Shown here piece after piece: positions 16,549 to 25,900 of a DNA stretch of 57,270 nt. The stretch's first letter is position 1; every line of letters begins with the position of its first letter. The stretch covers positions 1 through 57,270 of the forward strand of contig PKEU01000060.1 in the NCBI GenBank assembly GCA_002919195.1. The letters are read 5' to 3'. The translations under genes and the position numbers were made by a program. The notes beneath the pieces are model-generated. The model was not told the origin of the DNA. It worked only from the letters and a program-made list of their open reading frames with translations, and made no database searches. This DNA comes from a bacterium (GTDB taxonomy: Bacteria; Bacillota; Limnochordia; DTU080; RSA5).

Positions 16549-17676
16549 ATGCCTGACACACCCTGGTACCAAGTGGGGCCCGCCGCCGACGCGTGGCGGC
16601 TCGGCACAGAGCCCGCCCAGGCGACCGCCATCGGATCGCCCGAGAGCGAACCGCTGGCGATTTACCTCGGCAGCCGCGCCATGGAGCTCCTCGACCGTCA
16701 CATCGCACAACGTCCCAGCGCGCCCCTGGCCGGGCTCTTGCTGGGCTACCCCTTGGAAGGCCCGCACCGGCGTTTTCTTTTGGTGACTGACCTCATCGCC
16801 TTTGAGCTCTCACCGGACGACGATGTACGGTTTACCTCGTCCCTTTTTGAAGAGCTCGAACTCGCCTGGCGGGAGCGTGAGGACGGCTGTTCTGTCGTGG
16901 GGTGGTTCCACGCTGCCCCCGAGCGGGGTGTCGCGCTTTCGAGCTTTCACCAGTTCAATCACCACCGCTACTTCCCAAAGCCGTGGCAAGTCGTGTTGAT
17001 CGTCGACACGAGCCGGCACGCCTCGCTCCTTTACCGGTGGGAAGGGGAAGTCCTCGTCCCTTGCGACAGCTTTTACTACTGGAATATGGAGCTGGAACCC
17101 CTGGCTACCCTGCTCGAGCCGCCGGTTATTGTCAGCGGCGCCGCATTTACGGAGACGGCCGCAACGACGTCCGATGCGGAGAAAAGGCGCCTCGCGGCTT
17201 TTCCCTGGTGGCTTTGGCTGTTGATGTTGCTCGCCGCCTACGCGCTGATCCCCCAGGCGCCCGGAAGCCTCTCTTGGGTGCGCCGTCAAGTTCAGACCGA
17301 ATCGCGCCGGTTGGCGGAGCTTCAGTCTGGACTCGCCGCTTTGGCCGGTGAAGAGCGGCGCCTGCAGCAAGAGCTGCAGGCGACAACCAACCGCGCGGCG
17401 ATCCCGGCGCCCTCCACGGAGACAGCCCGCAGCGCATCGCGAGCGCTTCCCGCCCTTGACCTCGGGGGAAATGACGCGCCCGTGACCCCGACCGGCGGCG
17501 ATACGAGATCGACGGGTTCGCGGGATTATGTCATCCAGCCTGGAGACACCATGTGGTCGATCAGCAGGACGCTTCTGGGCGACCCTCGGGCCTTTCGTGA
17601 GCTGGCTGAAGCCAACCAGATCGAAGATCCCAACATCATCTACCCAGGTCAACGCCTTACGGTTCCCGAGGAATAA
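16549..17676 (+). CDS. JAMM/MPN-like domain, TM helix, coiled coil and LysM fusion
   Basis: This 375-residue protein has an unusual architecture. Residues about 38-165 look like an MPN/JAB domain: GLLLGYPLEG, then VVGWFHAAPERGVALSSFH and QVVLIVD. The JAMM motif H-x-H-x7-S-x2-D is present in position but reads His121-Ala-Ala123-x7-Ser131-x2-His134, so two metal ligands are missing. A transmembrane helix follows (about 219-235), then a Glu/Gln/Arg-rich coiled coil (about 245-283), a Pro/Ser/Thr linker, and a LysM domain (327-373, IQPGDTMWSI) presumably outside. The start is ATG 16549 with AGAGGT seven bases upstream. The topology suggests a cytoplasmic sensor or binding domain linked to the wall. 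Confidence 0.75.
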   Translation: MPDTPWYQVGPAADAWRLGTEPAQATAIGSPESEPLAIYLGSRAMELLDRHIAQRPSAPLAGLLLGYPLEGPHRRFLLVTDLIAFELSPDDDVRFTSSLFEELELAWREREDGCSVVGWFHAAPERGVALSSFHQFNHHRYFPKPWQVVLIVDTSRHASLLYRWEGEVLVPCDSFYYWNMELEPLATLLEPPVIVSGAAFTETAATTSDAEKRRLAAFPWWLWLLMLLAAYALIPQAPGSLSWVRRQVQTESRRLAELQSGLAALAGEERRLQQELQATTNRAAIPAPSTETARSASRALPALDLGGNDAPVTPTGGDTRSTGSRDYVIQPGDTMWSISRTLLGDPRAFRELAEANQIEDPNIIYPGQRLTVPEE

Positions 17677-17695
17677 GCCTTACGCGGCCGGACCA

Positions 17696-18265
17696 TCACT
17701 TAGCCGCCTGGACGACACCGGTCTCGTGGAGAAGACTCGCACGAGTGAGGGGCCAAAAGCGGAGAATCGCCCTGCCGACGATCAGTTTGCGCGGGACGTA
17801 GCCGACCAAGGGGCTGCGGCTGTCTTGCGAGTTGATGCGGTTGTCGCCCAGGACAAAGTAGTGATCCTCGGGCACGACGCCCGAGGTAAAGCGGCTCAAA
17901 GTGGGCGAGCTGGTGTAGGACTCCTCTAAGGCGACGCCGTTGATGTACACCCTCCCGCCCCTGATCTCGACGAGATCGCCGGGAAGGCCGATCACCCGCT
18001 TGATGAAATGATGGCTCGGGTCGGCTGGATAGCGAAAGACGATGATCTCGCCCCGTTGGGGATCGCGAAAGCGGTAAGTCAGCTTGTCGACCAGCAGCCT
18101 TTCTCCCGACCGGAGGGTGGGCATCATCGAAGGGCCGTCAACGGTAAAAGACCGGGCGATAAAGACCATGATGAAAACGGCGAGGAGCGCGGCTCCTCCT
18201 ACCGTCTCGAGGTACTCTCGCCAGAGAGGTTTGGTGTAAGTAGGTTTGGGTGGTGTGACGGCCAC
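17696..18265 (-). CDS. lepB: Signal peptidase I
   Basis: A 189-residue membrane protease that removes signal peptides from exported proteins. One N-terminal transmembrane helix (about 20-40) precedes the catalytic Ser in GPSMMPTL and the Lys in FIKRVIGLPGD; the box GDNRINSQDSR is also typical. Size fits the single-span Firmicutes type. The frame is open to 18490, but GTG 18265 with GAGGGA six bases upstream gives the usual N-terminus, and the terminator of the upstream gene lies beyond it. It is convergent with the JAMM-LysM gene (19-base gap). Confidence 0.92.
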   Translation of the reverse strand: MAVTPPKPTYTKPLWREYLETVGGAALLAVFIMVFIARSFTVDGPSMMPTLRSGERLLVDKLTYRFRDPQRGEIIVFRYPADPSHHFIKRVIGLPGDLVEIRGGRVYINGVALEESYTSSPTLSRFTSGVVPEDHYFVLGDNRINSQDSRSPLVGYVPRKLIVGRAILRFWPLTRASLLHETGVVQAAK

Positions 18266-18332
18266 AGATCTTCCCTCGCCTGACAGGGCATGCAGCTTTT
18301 GATAAGCCTTCGCTAGCTTTCTTTGGCAACAG

Positions 18333-18369
18333 AAAAAAATCCTGCTCCGGCAGGGCGCCGAGAGCAGGA
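18333..18369 (-). terminator. Rho-independent terminator after the YpiB-like gene
   Basis: On the minus strand an 8-bp stem (TCCTGCTC at 18340-18347 with GAGCAGGA at 18362-18369) is followed by seven T residues (18333-18339). It lies about 30 bases after the stop of the YpiB-like gene and upstream of lepB, so it separates the two transcription units. Confidence 0.85.
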
Positions 18370-18398
18370 CGAAAACCGCGCCAGATCTAGGGTTTACA

Positions 18399-19001
18399 TT
18401 AAAGATCCCAGAGGCAACGGCGAGAGACTTCGAGGTACAACGGGGCGATGCGCTCAAAGGTCTCCCGATCGCGAGCCGCCAAGGCTGCATCGATTTGCTC
18501 TCGAAGCGAGATTGTGAGCAACACCAAGTCGACTTGCTCGCGGACGATCTCCTCGATCATGGCCTCGATGCTCTCCTTGGCGTCGGGGCGCATGGGGAGC
18601 GCCGGGTTGGGCTCGACGATCTCTTCATACCATGCAGGGGTCGGACCCGCAAAAGAGAAGACGACGTACAGGCGGCCACGAAACTGCTGGAGCGGTTTGA
18701 TGGCCTCCATGGGCTCGTTGATGCAAAGCGAACAATCACGCCGTGTATGCCGGACCAAGCGGCCGTTGACGATCGAGACCTCTTCCCGCTGGTGGGCGCC
18801 GAGCTCCAGTTCAAATCCCACGCGGGGGCTGCCAAGTTCGGAGATCAACATGGTGTTGGGGAGAAACTCCCTGCTTTGCACAAAAGTCAACCGGGGAAGC
18901 AATTCTTTATTTTCGGCGAGAAACTGCAGAAGGTACTTACTCATCGGATGTTTGAGAGGAGCCCGGCTAAACTGAAGGAGCGCTTCCGCCTTTCGTTGCA
19001 T
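18399..19001 (-). CDS. UPF0302/YpiB-like protein with IDEAL-type C-terminus
   Basis: The 200-residue protein resembles the YpiB (UPF0302) family of Bacillota. The N-terminal part (about 10-60) shows the pattern of a helical domain followed by FVQSREFLPNTMLIS. The C-terminal segment LREQIDAALAARDRETF matches the short IDEAL domain pattern (Ile-Asp-x-Ala-Leu...Asp...Phe). YpiB of Bacillus is implicated in cytochrome bc1/menaquinol reductase and lipopolysaccharide-assembly-factor turnover contexts, but no function is settled. The assignment rests on pattern only. The ATG at 19001 has a modest GGGGTGA site. A strong terminator follows. Confidence 0.6.
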   Translation of the reverse strand: MQRKAEALLQFSRAPLKHPMSKYLLQFLAENKELLPRLTFVQSREFLPNTMLISELGSPRVGFELELGAHQREEVSIVNGRLVRHTRRDCSLCINEPMEAIKPLQQFRGRLYVVFSFAGPTPAWYEEIVEPNPALPMRPDAKESIEAMIEEIVREQVDLVLLTISLREQIDAALAARDRETFERIAPLYLEVSRRCLWDL

Positions 19002-19161
19002 GGCTTTTCACCCCGTGCGAAAGAGCCTTCCCTTGGTTCACATATATACGGCCTTGCATAGCATCGCATACCAGACTGAGGTCCGGATGTTTGGGGTGCT
19101 AGAGTTAGTTCGGCAAACCAAAGATCGATTCCTTGTTTCGAAACGGCAGGGGTGAACCCGT

Positions 19162-19929
19162 ATGCGCTTGCATTTTCTGGGCACCGGAACGTCGCAAGGA
19201 GTGCCGGTCATCGGTTGTACATGTGCCGTCTGCACGTCGGCGGACCCGCGCAACCACCGGATGAGATCCTCAGTCTGGGTCCAACTGGGCGACAAGCACA
19301 TCGTCATCGACACGCCGGCCGAATTTAGGCTCCAGGCGCTGCGGGCCAAGCTGCCCCGTCTCGATGCCCTGCTCTACACCCACGCGCACGCGGACCATAT
19401 CTTTGGCATCGACGACATTCGCCGCTATAACCAGATGCAGCGGGAAGTGATCCCCCTCTACGCCTCCAAAGAGACCCTTGAGGCCCTGCGACAGATCGCG
19501 GGGTACATTTTCGACTTCGACGACCACAACTGGGCCCTTCCCAAAGCTGAGCCGCACGAGATCACCGGTCCTTTTGAGCTCTTTGGAAGGGTCGTCGAGC
19601 CCCTGCTGGTCTGGCACGGGAAGATGCCCGTCACGGCTTTCCGCATCGGCCGGATGGCCTACGTCACTGACTGCAATGCGATCCCCGACGAGACGATGGA
19701 GCGCCTTGAGGGCCTTGACCTCTTGGTGCTCGATGCGCTGCGTCACAGGCCTCACCCCACCCATTTTTCCATCTCCGAAGCGGTCGAGGTGATCCAACGC
19801 CTCAAGCCCAAACGGGCCCTGCTCACCCACCTGTGCCACGAGGTGGATCACGCTGCGACCGAAGCGGAGCTCCCTCCGGGCATCCGCCTCGCTTACGACG
19901 GCCTCGTCGAGGAGATCGACGACCCCTGA
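19162..19929 (+). CDS. MBL-fold phosphodiesterase, PhnP-like
   Basis: A 255-residue metallo-beta-lactamase-fold hydrolase. N-terminal FLGTGTSQGVP and CTCAVC are typical of PhnP-type phosphoribosyl 1,2-cyclic phosphate phosphodiesterases, as is the metal motif THAHADHIFGID. VTDCNAIP and HPTHFSISEA supply further ligands. Only a phosphodiesterase class can be claimed: no phosphonate (phn) genes are nearby, and many genomes carry such stand-alone copies. ATG 19162 follows a GCAGGGGTGA site. Confidence 0.8.
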   Translation: MRLHFLGTGTSQGVPVIGCTCAVCTSADPRNHRMRSSVWVQLGDKHIVIDTPAEFRLQALRAKLPRLDALLYTHAHADHIFGIDDIRRYNQMQREVIPLYASKETLEALRQIAGYIFDFDDHNWALPKAEPHEITGPFELFGRVVEPLLVWHGKMPVTAFRIGRMAYVTDCNAIPDETMERLEGLDLLVLDALRHRPHPTHFSISEAVEVIQRLKPKRALLTHLCHEVDHAATEAELPPGIRLAYDGLVEEIDDP

Positions 19930-20064
19930 GCCTCCAAGACCCCACACGCCCTCCTTTCGAAACTCCTCGAGGGAGCCCTCGCAGCCGGGTTTTGAAACCG
20001 CAGGATTTTCGAGCTTGAACTGCGAAAACTTCCTGTACTTATAATTTTAGGAGGTGCCCTATTG

Positions 20065-21381
20065 GTGCGCTGGAAGTGGATCGTCGTCGTCACTATGCTC
20101 TTTTCCCTCCTCTTGACGCTGCCGTCCGCAGCCCAGCAGACCGTCGTCACATATTGGACCTTTGAGCCCCGCCTTACCGAGCAGTTGATTGAAAAGTTTC
20201 ACGATCTTTATCCTGACATCCGAGTCGAAGTTGTCCCGATGGAGTTTCAGGACCTTCACGAGAAGTTGATCGTGGCACTGGCCGCCGGCGGCGCGCCGGA
20301 TCTCGCCATGGTCGAAATCCAGGAAATCGGCCGGATGGTCAACGAAGCCGGGCCCGTCCTCCAAGACTTTTTAGCCGCGCCCTTTAACGCTGGTCAGTAT
20401 GAGAAAGACTTCGTCCCCTACAAGTGGCGCCAGGGACTCCATAACGGCCGCCTGGTCGCCTTTCCGTGGGATATTGGACCGGCGGGCTTGTTTTACCGCC
20501 GTTCCATTTTCGAAGAGCGAGGATTTGACTCGAGGCCCGAAGCCATGTACGAAAGCCTGATGACGTGGGACGACTTTATCGAAGCGGGCCGCAAGGTGTA
20601 TCTCGATCGTGACGGCGACGGGGTCCCCGAGCAGTTCATCATCGGCGACGCCCGGGAAGTCTCGAAGTTTGCCATTGAGCAAGTCGGCATCCCGATCATC
20701 GATGAAGAGAATGTCGTCCACTTGGACGATCCCCGCATTATCGAAGCGGTGCAAATCGGGCGGACGATCCGGGAGCTCGATTTGGACGGCATCGCCCGCA
20801 TCAATTACAAGTGGAGCGATCAGTGGTACAGCAGCTTCCCCAGCTCGCAAGCTGCTACCGAATTGGCGGGATCGTGGTTTCACGGCACTCTGGCGGAGGT
20901 GGCGCCTGAGACGGCGGGCGACTGGGGCGTGATTCCCGTTCCCGGCGGACCCTACCAGGTCAATCAGGGCGGCTCGTTTATGGTCATGCCGGCCGCGAGC
21001 CGCAACAAGGAGGCCGCTTGGAAGCTGCTGGAGTTCCTCTTGATCAATGAGGAGTCTCAGCTCCACTACACCAACGAGCACGGCACCTTCTCGGCCTATA
21101 TGCCGGTTTGGGATGACCCGTCCCTCGACCAGCCGGTCGACTTTTTCGCGGGCCAGCCGGTGGCGCGGATGTTCCTGCGGATCGCTGAGGCCATTCCGCC
21201 GGTTTACGTCCACCCGCTCCAGAAAGAGATCGCCAACCTCCTCAACGATACCGAGCAAAACGGGTGGAGAGGGTATGTTTCCAAGGTGTACTTCGGCGAC
21301 ATGCCGGCCAACACCGCTTTCGCGGAAGCCGCCCGCGAACTGCGGGCCATTGTGGCGGATTGGCTGGCCCAGCGGAGGTAA
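20065..21381 (+). CDS. ABC transporter solute-binding protein, family 1 (copy A)
   Basis: A 438-residue carbohydrate-type (MalE-like) binding protein. The signal peptide (about 1-23) ends in SAAQQ with no lipobox Cys, so it should be a soluble periplasmic protein rather than a lipoprotein. The core shows VTYWTFEPRLTEQLIEKFH and APDLAMVEIQEIG, and a calcium-type loop DRDGDGVPEQF. The copy B gene downstream has GTGCG at exactly the same distance from AGGAGGTG, so GTG 20065 is preferred over TTG 20062. No permease or ATPase gene is adjacent; partners must be elsewhere. A terminator follows. Confidence 0.88.
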   Translation: MRWKWIVVVTMLFSLLLTLPSAAQQTVVTYWTFEPRLTEQLIEKFHDLYPDIRVEVVPMEFQDLHEKLIVALAAGGAPDLAMVEIQEIGRMVNEAGPVLQDFLAAPFNAGQYEKDFVPYKWRQGLHNGRLVAFPWDIGPAGLFYRRSIFEERGFDSRPEAMYESLMTWDDFIEAGRKVYLDRDGDGVPEQFIIGDAREVSKFAIEQVGIPIIDEENVVHLDDPRIIEAVQIGRTIRELDLDGIARINYKWSDQWYSSFPSSQAATELAGSWFHGTLAEVAPETAGDWGVIPVPGGPYQVNQGGSFMVMPAASRNKEAAWKLLEFLLINEESQLHYTNEHGTFSAYMPVWDDPSLDQPVDFFAGQPVARMFLRIAEAIPPVYVHPLQKEIANLLNDTEQNGWRGYVSKVYFGDMPANTAFAEAARELRAIVADWLAQRR

Positions 21382-21417
21382 GTGAGGGGACGGCACTTCC
21401 TGTGAGTCCATTGGGTC

Positions 21418-21444
21418 GGGGCGGCTTGATGCCGCCCTTTTTTT
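21418..21444 (+). terminator. Terminator after solute-binding protein copy A
   Basis: A GGGCGGC/GCCGCCC stem (21419-21425 with 21431-21437) with loop TTGAT is followed by seven T residues. It lies about 40 bases after the stop and is repeated nearly identically after copy B. Confidence 0.9.
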
Positions 21445-21579
21445 GTGGGCGAACGGCCGCCCGGCGTGGTCACAAACCGTGCCATGTTCCTTCGTCCTGT
21501 CCCCTCTTTTCCATAGCAGGAGTTTGGAATTTTAAGATAGAAGTTTCTTTCACTCGTTAATTTAGGAGGTGTGGTAATC

Positions 21580-22893
21580 GTGCGTTTGAGATCGATTATT
21601 GCAGCATCTTTAGTCTTGTTGCTCCTTGCGTCGGTGTCGGCTGCGGCCCAGCAAAAGGTGACTTACTGGACCTTTTCGCCTCGTCTCACCGAAAAGCTGA
21701 TCGACAAGTTTCACGACCTCTACCCCGACATCCAAGTCGAAGTCGTCCCCATGGAGTTTTGGGACCTACACGAAAAGCTCATGGTCTCGCTGGCGGCCGG
21801 GGGGGCTCCTGACCTCGCTATGGTCGAGATTCAATTGATCGGCCAGATGGTCAACAAGGCTGGCCCCTTGCTCCAAGACTTCTTAGCCGCGCCCTTTAAC
21901 GCTGGTCAGTATGAGAAAGACTTCGTCCCCTACAAATGGCGCCAGGGGCTCTATAACGGGCGCCTGGTCGCTTTCCCGTGGGATATCGCGCCGGCAGGCC
22001 TCTTTTATCGCCGTTCCATCTTCCAGGAAAGAGGGTTTGACGCAAGGCCCGAGGCCATGTACGAAAACCTGATGACGTGGGACGACTTTATCGAGGCCGG
22101 CCGCAAAATTTACCTGGATCGCGACGGGGACGGCGTGCCGGAGCAGTTTATCATCGGCGATGCCCGGGAAGTCTCTCGTTTCGCGATCGAGCAGGTGGGC
22201 GTCCCGATCATCGATGAAGAAAACGTGGTCCACGTGGACGATCCTCGTTTCATCGAAGCGGTGCAAATCGGGCGGACCATTCGTGAGCTCGATCTAGACG
22301 GCATCGCTCGCATCAATTACAAGTGGAGCGACCAGTGGTACAGCAGTTTCTCCAGCGCGCAAACCGCCACGGAATTGGCTGGCTCGTGGTTTCACGGGAC
22401 GCTCGCGGAGATAGCTCCTGACACTGCGGGCGACTGGGGCGTGATTCCCGTTCCCGGCGGACCCAACCAAGTCAACCAGGGCGGTTCGTTTATCGTGATG
22501 TCGGCCGCGAGCCCCAATAAAGAGGCAGCATGGAAGCTCCTGGAGTTCCTCTTGATCAATGAGGAATCCCAGCTCCATTACACCAATGAGCACGGCACCT
22601 TCTCAGCCTATATGCCGGTTTGGGAGGACCCCTCTCTCGATCAGCCTGTCGACTTCTTCGCAGGCCAACCGGTGGCGAGGATGTTCCTCCGGATCGCGGC
22701 GGCGATCCCGCCGGTTTACATCCACCCGCTGCAGCAGGAGATCAGCAACGTGCTCCACGACACCGAGCAAAACGGGTGGAGCGGCTACATCTCCAAGGTG
22801 TACTTCGGCGACATCCCGGCCAACACCGCCTTTACTGAAGCCGCCCGAGAGCTGCGGGCCATTGTGGCGGATTGGCTGGCCCAGCAGAGGTAG
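21580..22893 (+). CDS. ABC transporter solute-binding protein, family 1 (copy B)
   Basis: A 437-residue close paralogue of the preceding gene (estimated near 85-90% identical by eye over the mature part; not computed). The signal peptide MRLRSIIAASLVLLLLASVS... ends in AAAQQ, again without a lipobox Cys. Differences cluster in the signal peptide and in scattered surface-like positions; the calcium-type loop DRDGDGVPEQF is retained. The start GTG 21580 lies nine bases after GGAGGT and aligns with copy A. It has its own terminator and no permease beside it. Different ligand range or dosage are possible reasons for two copies. Confidence 0.88.
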   Translation: MRLRSIIAASLVLLLLASVSAAAQQKVTYWTFSPRLTEKLIDKFHDLYPDIQVEVVPMEFWDLHEKLMVSLAAGGAPDLAMVEIQLIGQMVNKAGPLLQDFLAAPFNAGQYEKDFVPYKWRQGLYNGRLVAFPWDIAPAGLFYRRSIFQERGFDARPEAMYENLMTWDDFIEAGRKIYLDRDGDGVPEQFIIGDAREVSRFAIEQVGVPIIDEENVVHVDDPRFIEAVQIGRTIRELDLDGIARINYKWSDQWYSSFSSAQTATELAGSWFHGTLAEIAPDTAGDWGVIPVPGGPNQVNQGGSFIVMSAASPNKEAAWKLLEFLLINEESQLHYTNEHGTFSAYMPVWEDPSLDQPVDFFAGQPVARMFLRIAAAIPPVYIHPLQQEISNVLHDTEQNGWSGYISKVYFGDIPANTAFTEAARELRAIVADWLAQQR

Positions 22894-22930
22894 GTGAGGG
22901 AGACGGCGTTTCCTGTGAGCCCGTCGGGTC

Positions 22931-22957
22931 GGGGCGGCTTGATGCCGCCCCATTTTT
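22931..22957 (+). terminator. Terminator after solute-binding protein copy B
   Basis: A GGGGCGGC/GCCGCCCC stem (22931-22938 with 22944-22951) carries the same TTGAT loop as the terminator after copy A. It is followed by A and five T residues. It shows that the tandem duplication included the 3' flank. Confidence 0.88.
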
Positions 22958-22995
22958 GTGGGCGCCGCTTTTCCCGCTTTTTGAGAGGGAAGTTG

Positions 22996-25900
22996 CTAAT
23001 GAAAGTCGTGCGACGAAGGTGCGGCTTTTTGCAGGTGTCCAGCGAGCTCGACAAAGTCGCTGAGCGGCCAGACATCCTCGGCGGGAAAGCTCAGCGTCCC
23101 CTCGAGCCGTTGGATCTTTCCCGCCACCATCAGCAAGCTCTCGCCCCGGATGACGGCCTTCTTGCGCTCGTAAAGGTCGGGGCGGATCACAACGTTGACC
23201 ATCCCCGTCTCATCCTCAAGGAGCAAAAAGAGGATGCCCCGGGCCGTCTCCGGCCGCTGCCGGGCGACGACGAGACCAGCCACATAACCTTTACTTCCGT
23301 GGCGAGCTTTCGCCATCGCTTCGACGGTCCAGACCCGCCGCGGCAGATGCGGCCGGACGAGCTCGAGGTAGTGCCTACCTGTGGAAAGGCCCGTGGCGGC
23401 GTAATCAATGCGCACCCGCTCCCACTCGTCCATCTTGGGCAGGATCACCTCCGGCACATCCCATGTCAGAGGGAGCGGGAGTTGATAAGCCACCTTGGGC
23501 TCATCATCTTTTTTATCCCCCAGAGCGCGCTCTGGATCGCCCTCCGGAGCGACTCGGCCCAGCGCGGTAGATCGCGGGACGAGGCCCGCATCCCAAAGAA
23601 GCTCCCGCCGATCCCGCCCCAAGGAGTCGAAAGCTCCGGCGGCGATCAGGCTTTCCACCTTGGCCTGAGGAAGATCGACCCGGCGGACAAAGTCGGCGAC
23701 GCTTTGAAAAGGGCCGTTGCGTTCTCTTTCCGCGACGATCCTTTGGGCATCTTTCTCGCCGAGGCCCTTGACGTAGTTGAGCCCGATGCGCACAGCGCCT
23801 GGCACGGCGCTGCACCTTGTCCCGCTCTGATTGATGTCGACCGGCAGCACCTCGACTCCCCGCCGCTTCAAATCGCGCACCAGGACGTGAGGCGGATAAA
23901 AGCCCATCGGCTGGTTGTTGAACAAAGCCGCCGCGTACTCGGCCGGATAGTATTTGCGCAGCCACGCCGACTGGTACGCCAGGACGGCAAAGGCGTAGGC
24001 ATGGGCTTTAGGAAAGCCAAACTGGGAGAAGGCCAAGATTTTCTTAAAGACCAGGTCGGCTACATCGTCCGGGACGCCTTTACGTCTCGCCCCGGCGCGA
24101 AAACTCTCCTGGAGCTGGGCGACGGCTTCCTCTGAGTTGCGCCTTCCCAGCGCCCTCCGCAGCGTCTCAGCCTGCCCGGGCGTAAAGCCCGCCAGGGCGA
24201 CGGCCACCTGGATCACCTGATCTTGATAGAGGATGACGCCCAGCGTCTCCTTGAGCGCCGGCTCCAACAGGGGATGATCGTATGGGGGGGAGTACTCCTT
24301 TCCCTCCGCCAGCGCCCGCCTTTGAGCGGCGCGCCGCTCCACATACGGGTGAACCGCTCCGCCGACGATGGGCCCAGGACGGATGATCGCGATCTCGATC
24401 GCCAGCTCATCCAAGTTGCGCGGCTGCGTCCTGGGCAATAGCTGGATCTGAGCCCGGCTTTCGATCTGAAAGACGCCTACTGTATCACCCGCCGAGATCT
24501 CGTCGTACACCGCAGGATCGTCAAAGGGGATGCGGCTGAGATCGATGGGCGGCTCGCCGGGCCGCCCCGCGGCGATGAGTTCGACACACTCTTCGACCAA
24601 AGAGAGCATGCCCAGAGCGAGAAAGTCGACTTTGATAAAACGGGCATCCTCGCACGAATCTTTGTCCCACTGGCAAACGACCCTTCCTGGGATCCCTCCC
24701 TTTTCCAACGGCACGCACTCGATCAGGGGGCGAGAGGAGATGATCATCCCGCCGACATGCTGCGAGATGTGGCGGGGAAAGCCTGAGATTTCCGCCGCCA
24801 GTGAGATGAGATCCCGCCACAAAGGCGCGTCCACCTTTTCTTTAAACTCCGGCAAGGCGAGCATCGCCTCGCGCAAATTGCGGCTGCTGCCGCCCTCGCT
24901 CAGCTTGGCCAACTTGTCGAGCTCTTGCAAGGGTAGGCCCAAAGCCTTGCCGATATCCCGCACGGCGCTTCGCAGCCGGTAGGTGGCAAAGGAGCAGACC
25001 AGTGCCGCGTGCTCCTCGCCATAGTGGCGATACACCCGCAAGATCAACTCTTCCCGGATGTCCCGCGCAAAATCGAGGTCGATGTCGGGGACAACGGTCA
25101 GCGTGTCATTAAGAAACCGCTCGATGGAGAGGTTGTTTTGCACAGGATCGACGTGGGAAAGGCCGATGAGATAACAAATGAGCGAGCTGACAGAGCTTCC
25201 CCGCCCCCTGCCCGGGGGAAGGCGCGCCGCTTTGCGGGCGGCGCTCTTTCCCCGCACTTCGTCGGCCACCTCTTCGGCCAGGCGCATCAGGTCGCGATAG
25301 ACGAGGAAAAAGCCGGAGAGGCCATGCCGGCGGACGAGCTCTAACTCTTGTTGGAGGCGCTCTTCTGCCCGCCGGTAAAGGGAAGGGGGCCCACCTCCAT
25401 ACCGCTCGGCCAGCATCTTTCGGCACACTCTTTCCAGATGTTGATCGGCTGTTTCGTTTTTGTCGTCACTTTCAAAGTCGGGAAAGGTGTATCCCAAATC
25501 GGCCGTGAGATCAAAGGCCTGGCATCGCTCACTGATGATCTCGGTGGCCTTGAGGGCCTCGGGAAGCTCTGCAAAGATCTCCGCCATCGCCGCAGGCGAC
25601 TTCAGGTAAAACTCCGAATTGGGCCGGCGCATCCGGTGCGAAGCATCCAAGGTGGTCCGGTGTTTGATGGCCACCAAAACATCTTGCAGCCGGTGGCGCT
25701 CGCGCGCGTGATAATGGACGTTGTTGGTCGCGACGATGCCCAGGTCCAGCCGGCGGGCGATCTCCACCAGGTGCCGGATGCGAAAAGTGTCACCGTGAAC
25801 CCAATTTTGCTGCAGCTCGATCCAAAACCGCTCGCGCCCCAAAGCATCCAAGTACCGGCGAGCCGTCTGGTAAGCGCCCTGCGGGTCGCCCGCGGCGATC

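Noticed and set aside
20015-20045. TTGAAC ... TATAAT as a promoter for solute-binding protein copy A
   Set aside because: The spacer is 19 bases and transcription would begin inside the ribosome-binding site, leaving no usable leader.
22894-24135. 413-codon plus-strand frame after solute-binding protein copy B
   Set aside because: Antisense to dnaE2, which carries intact polymerase motifs; it also includes the terminator.
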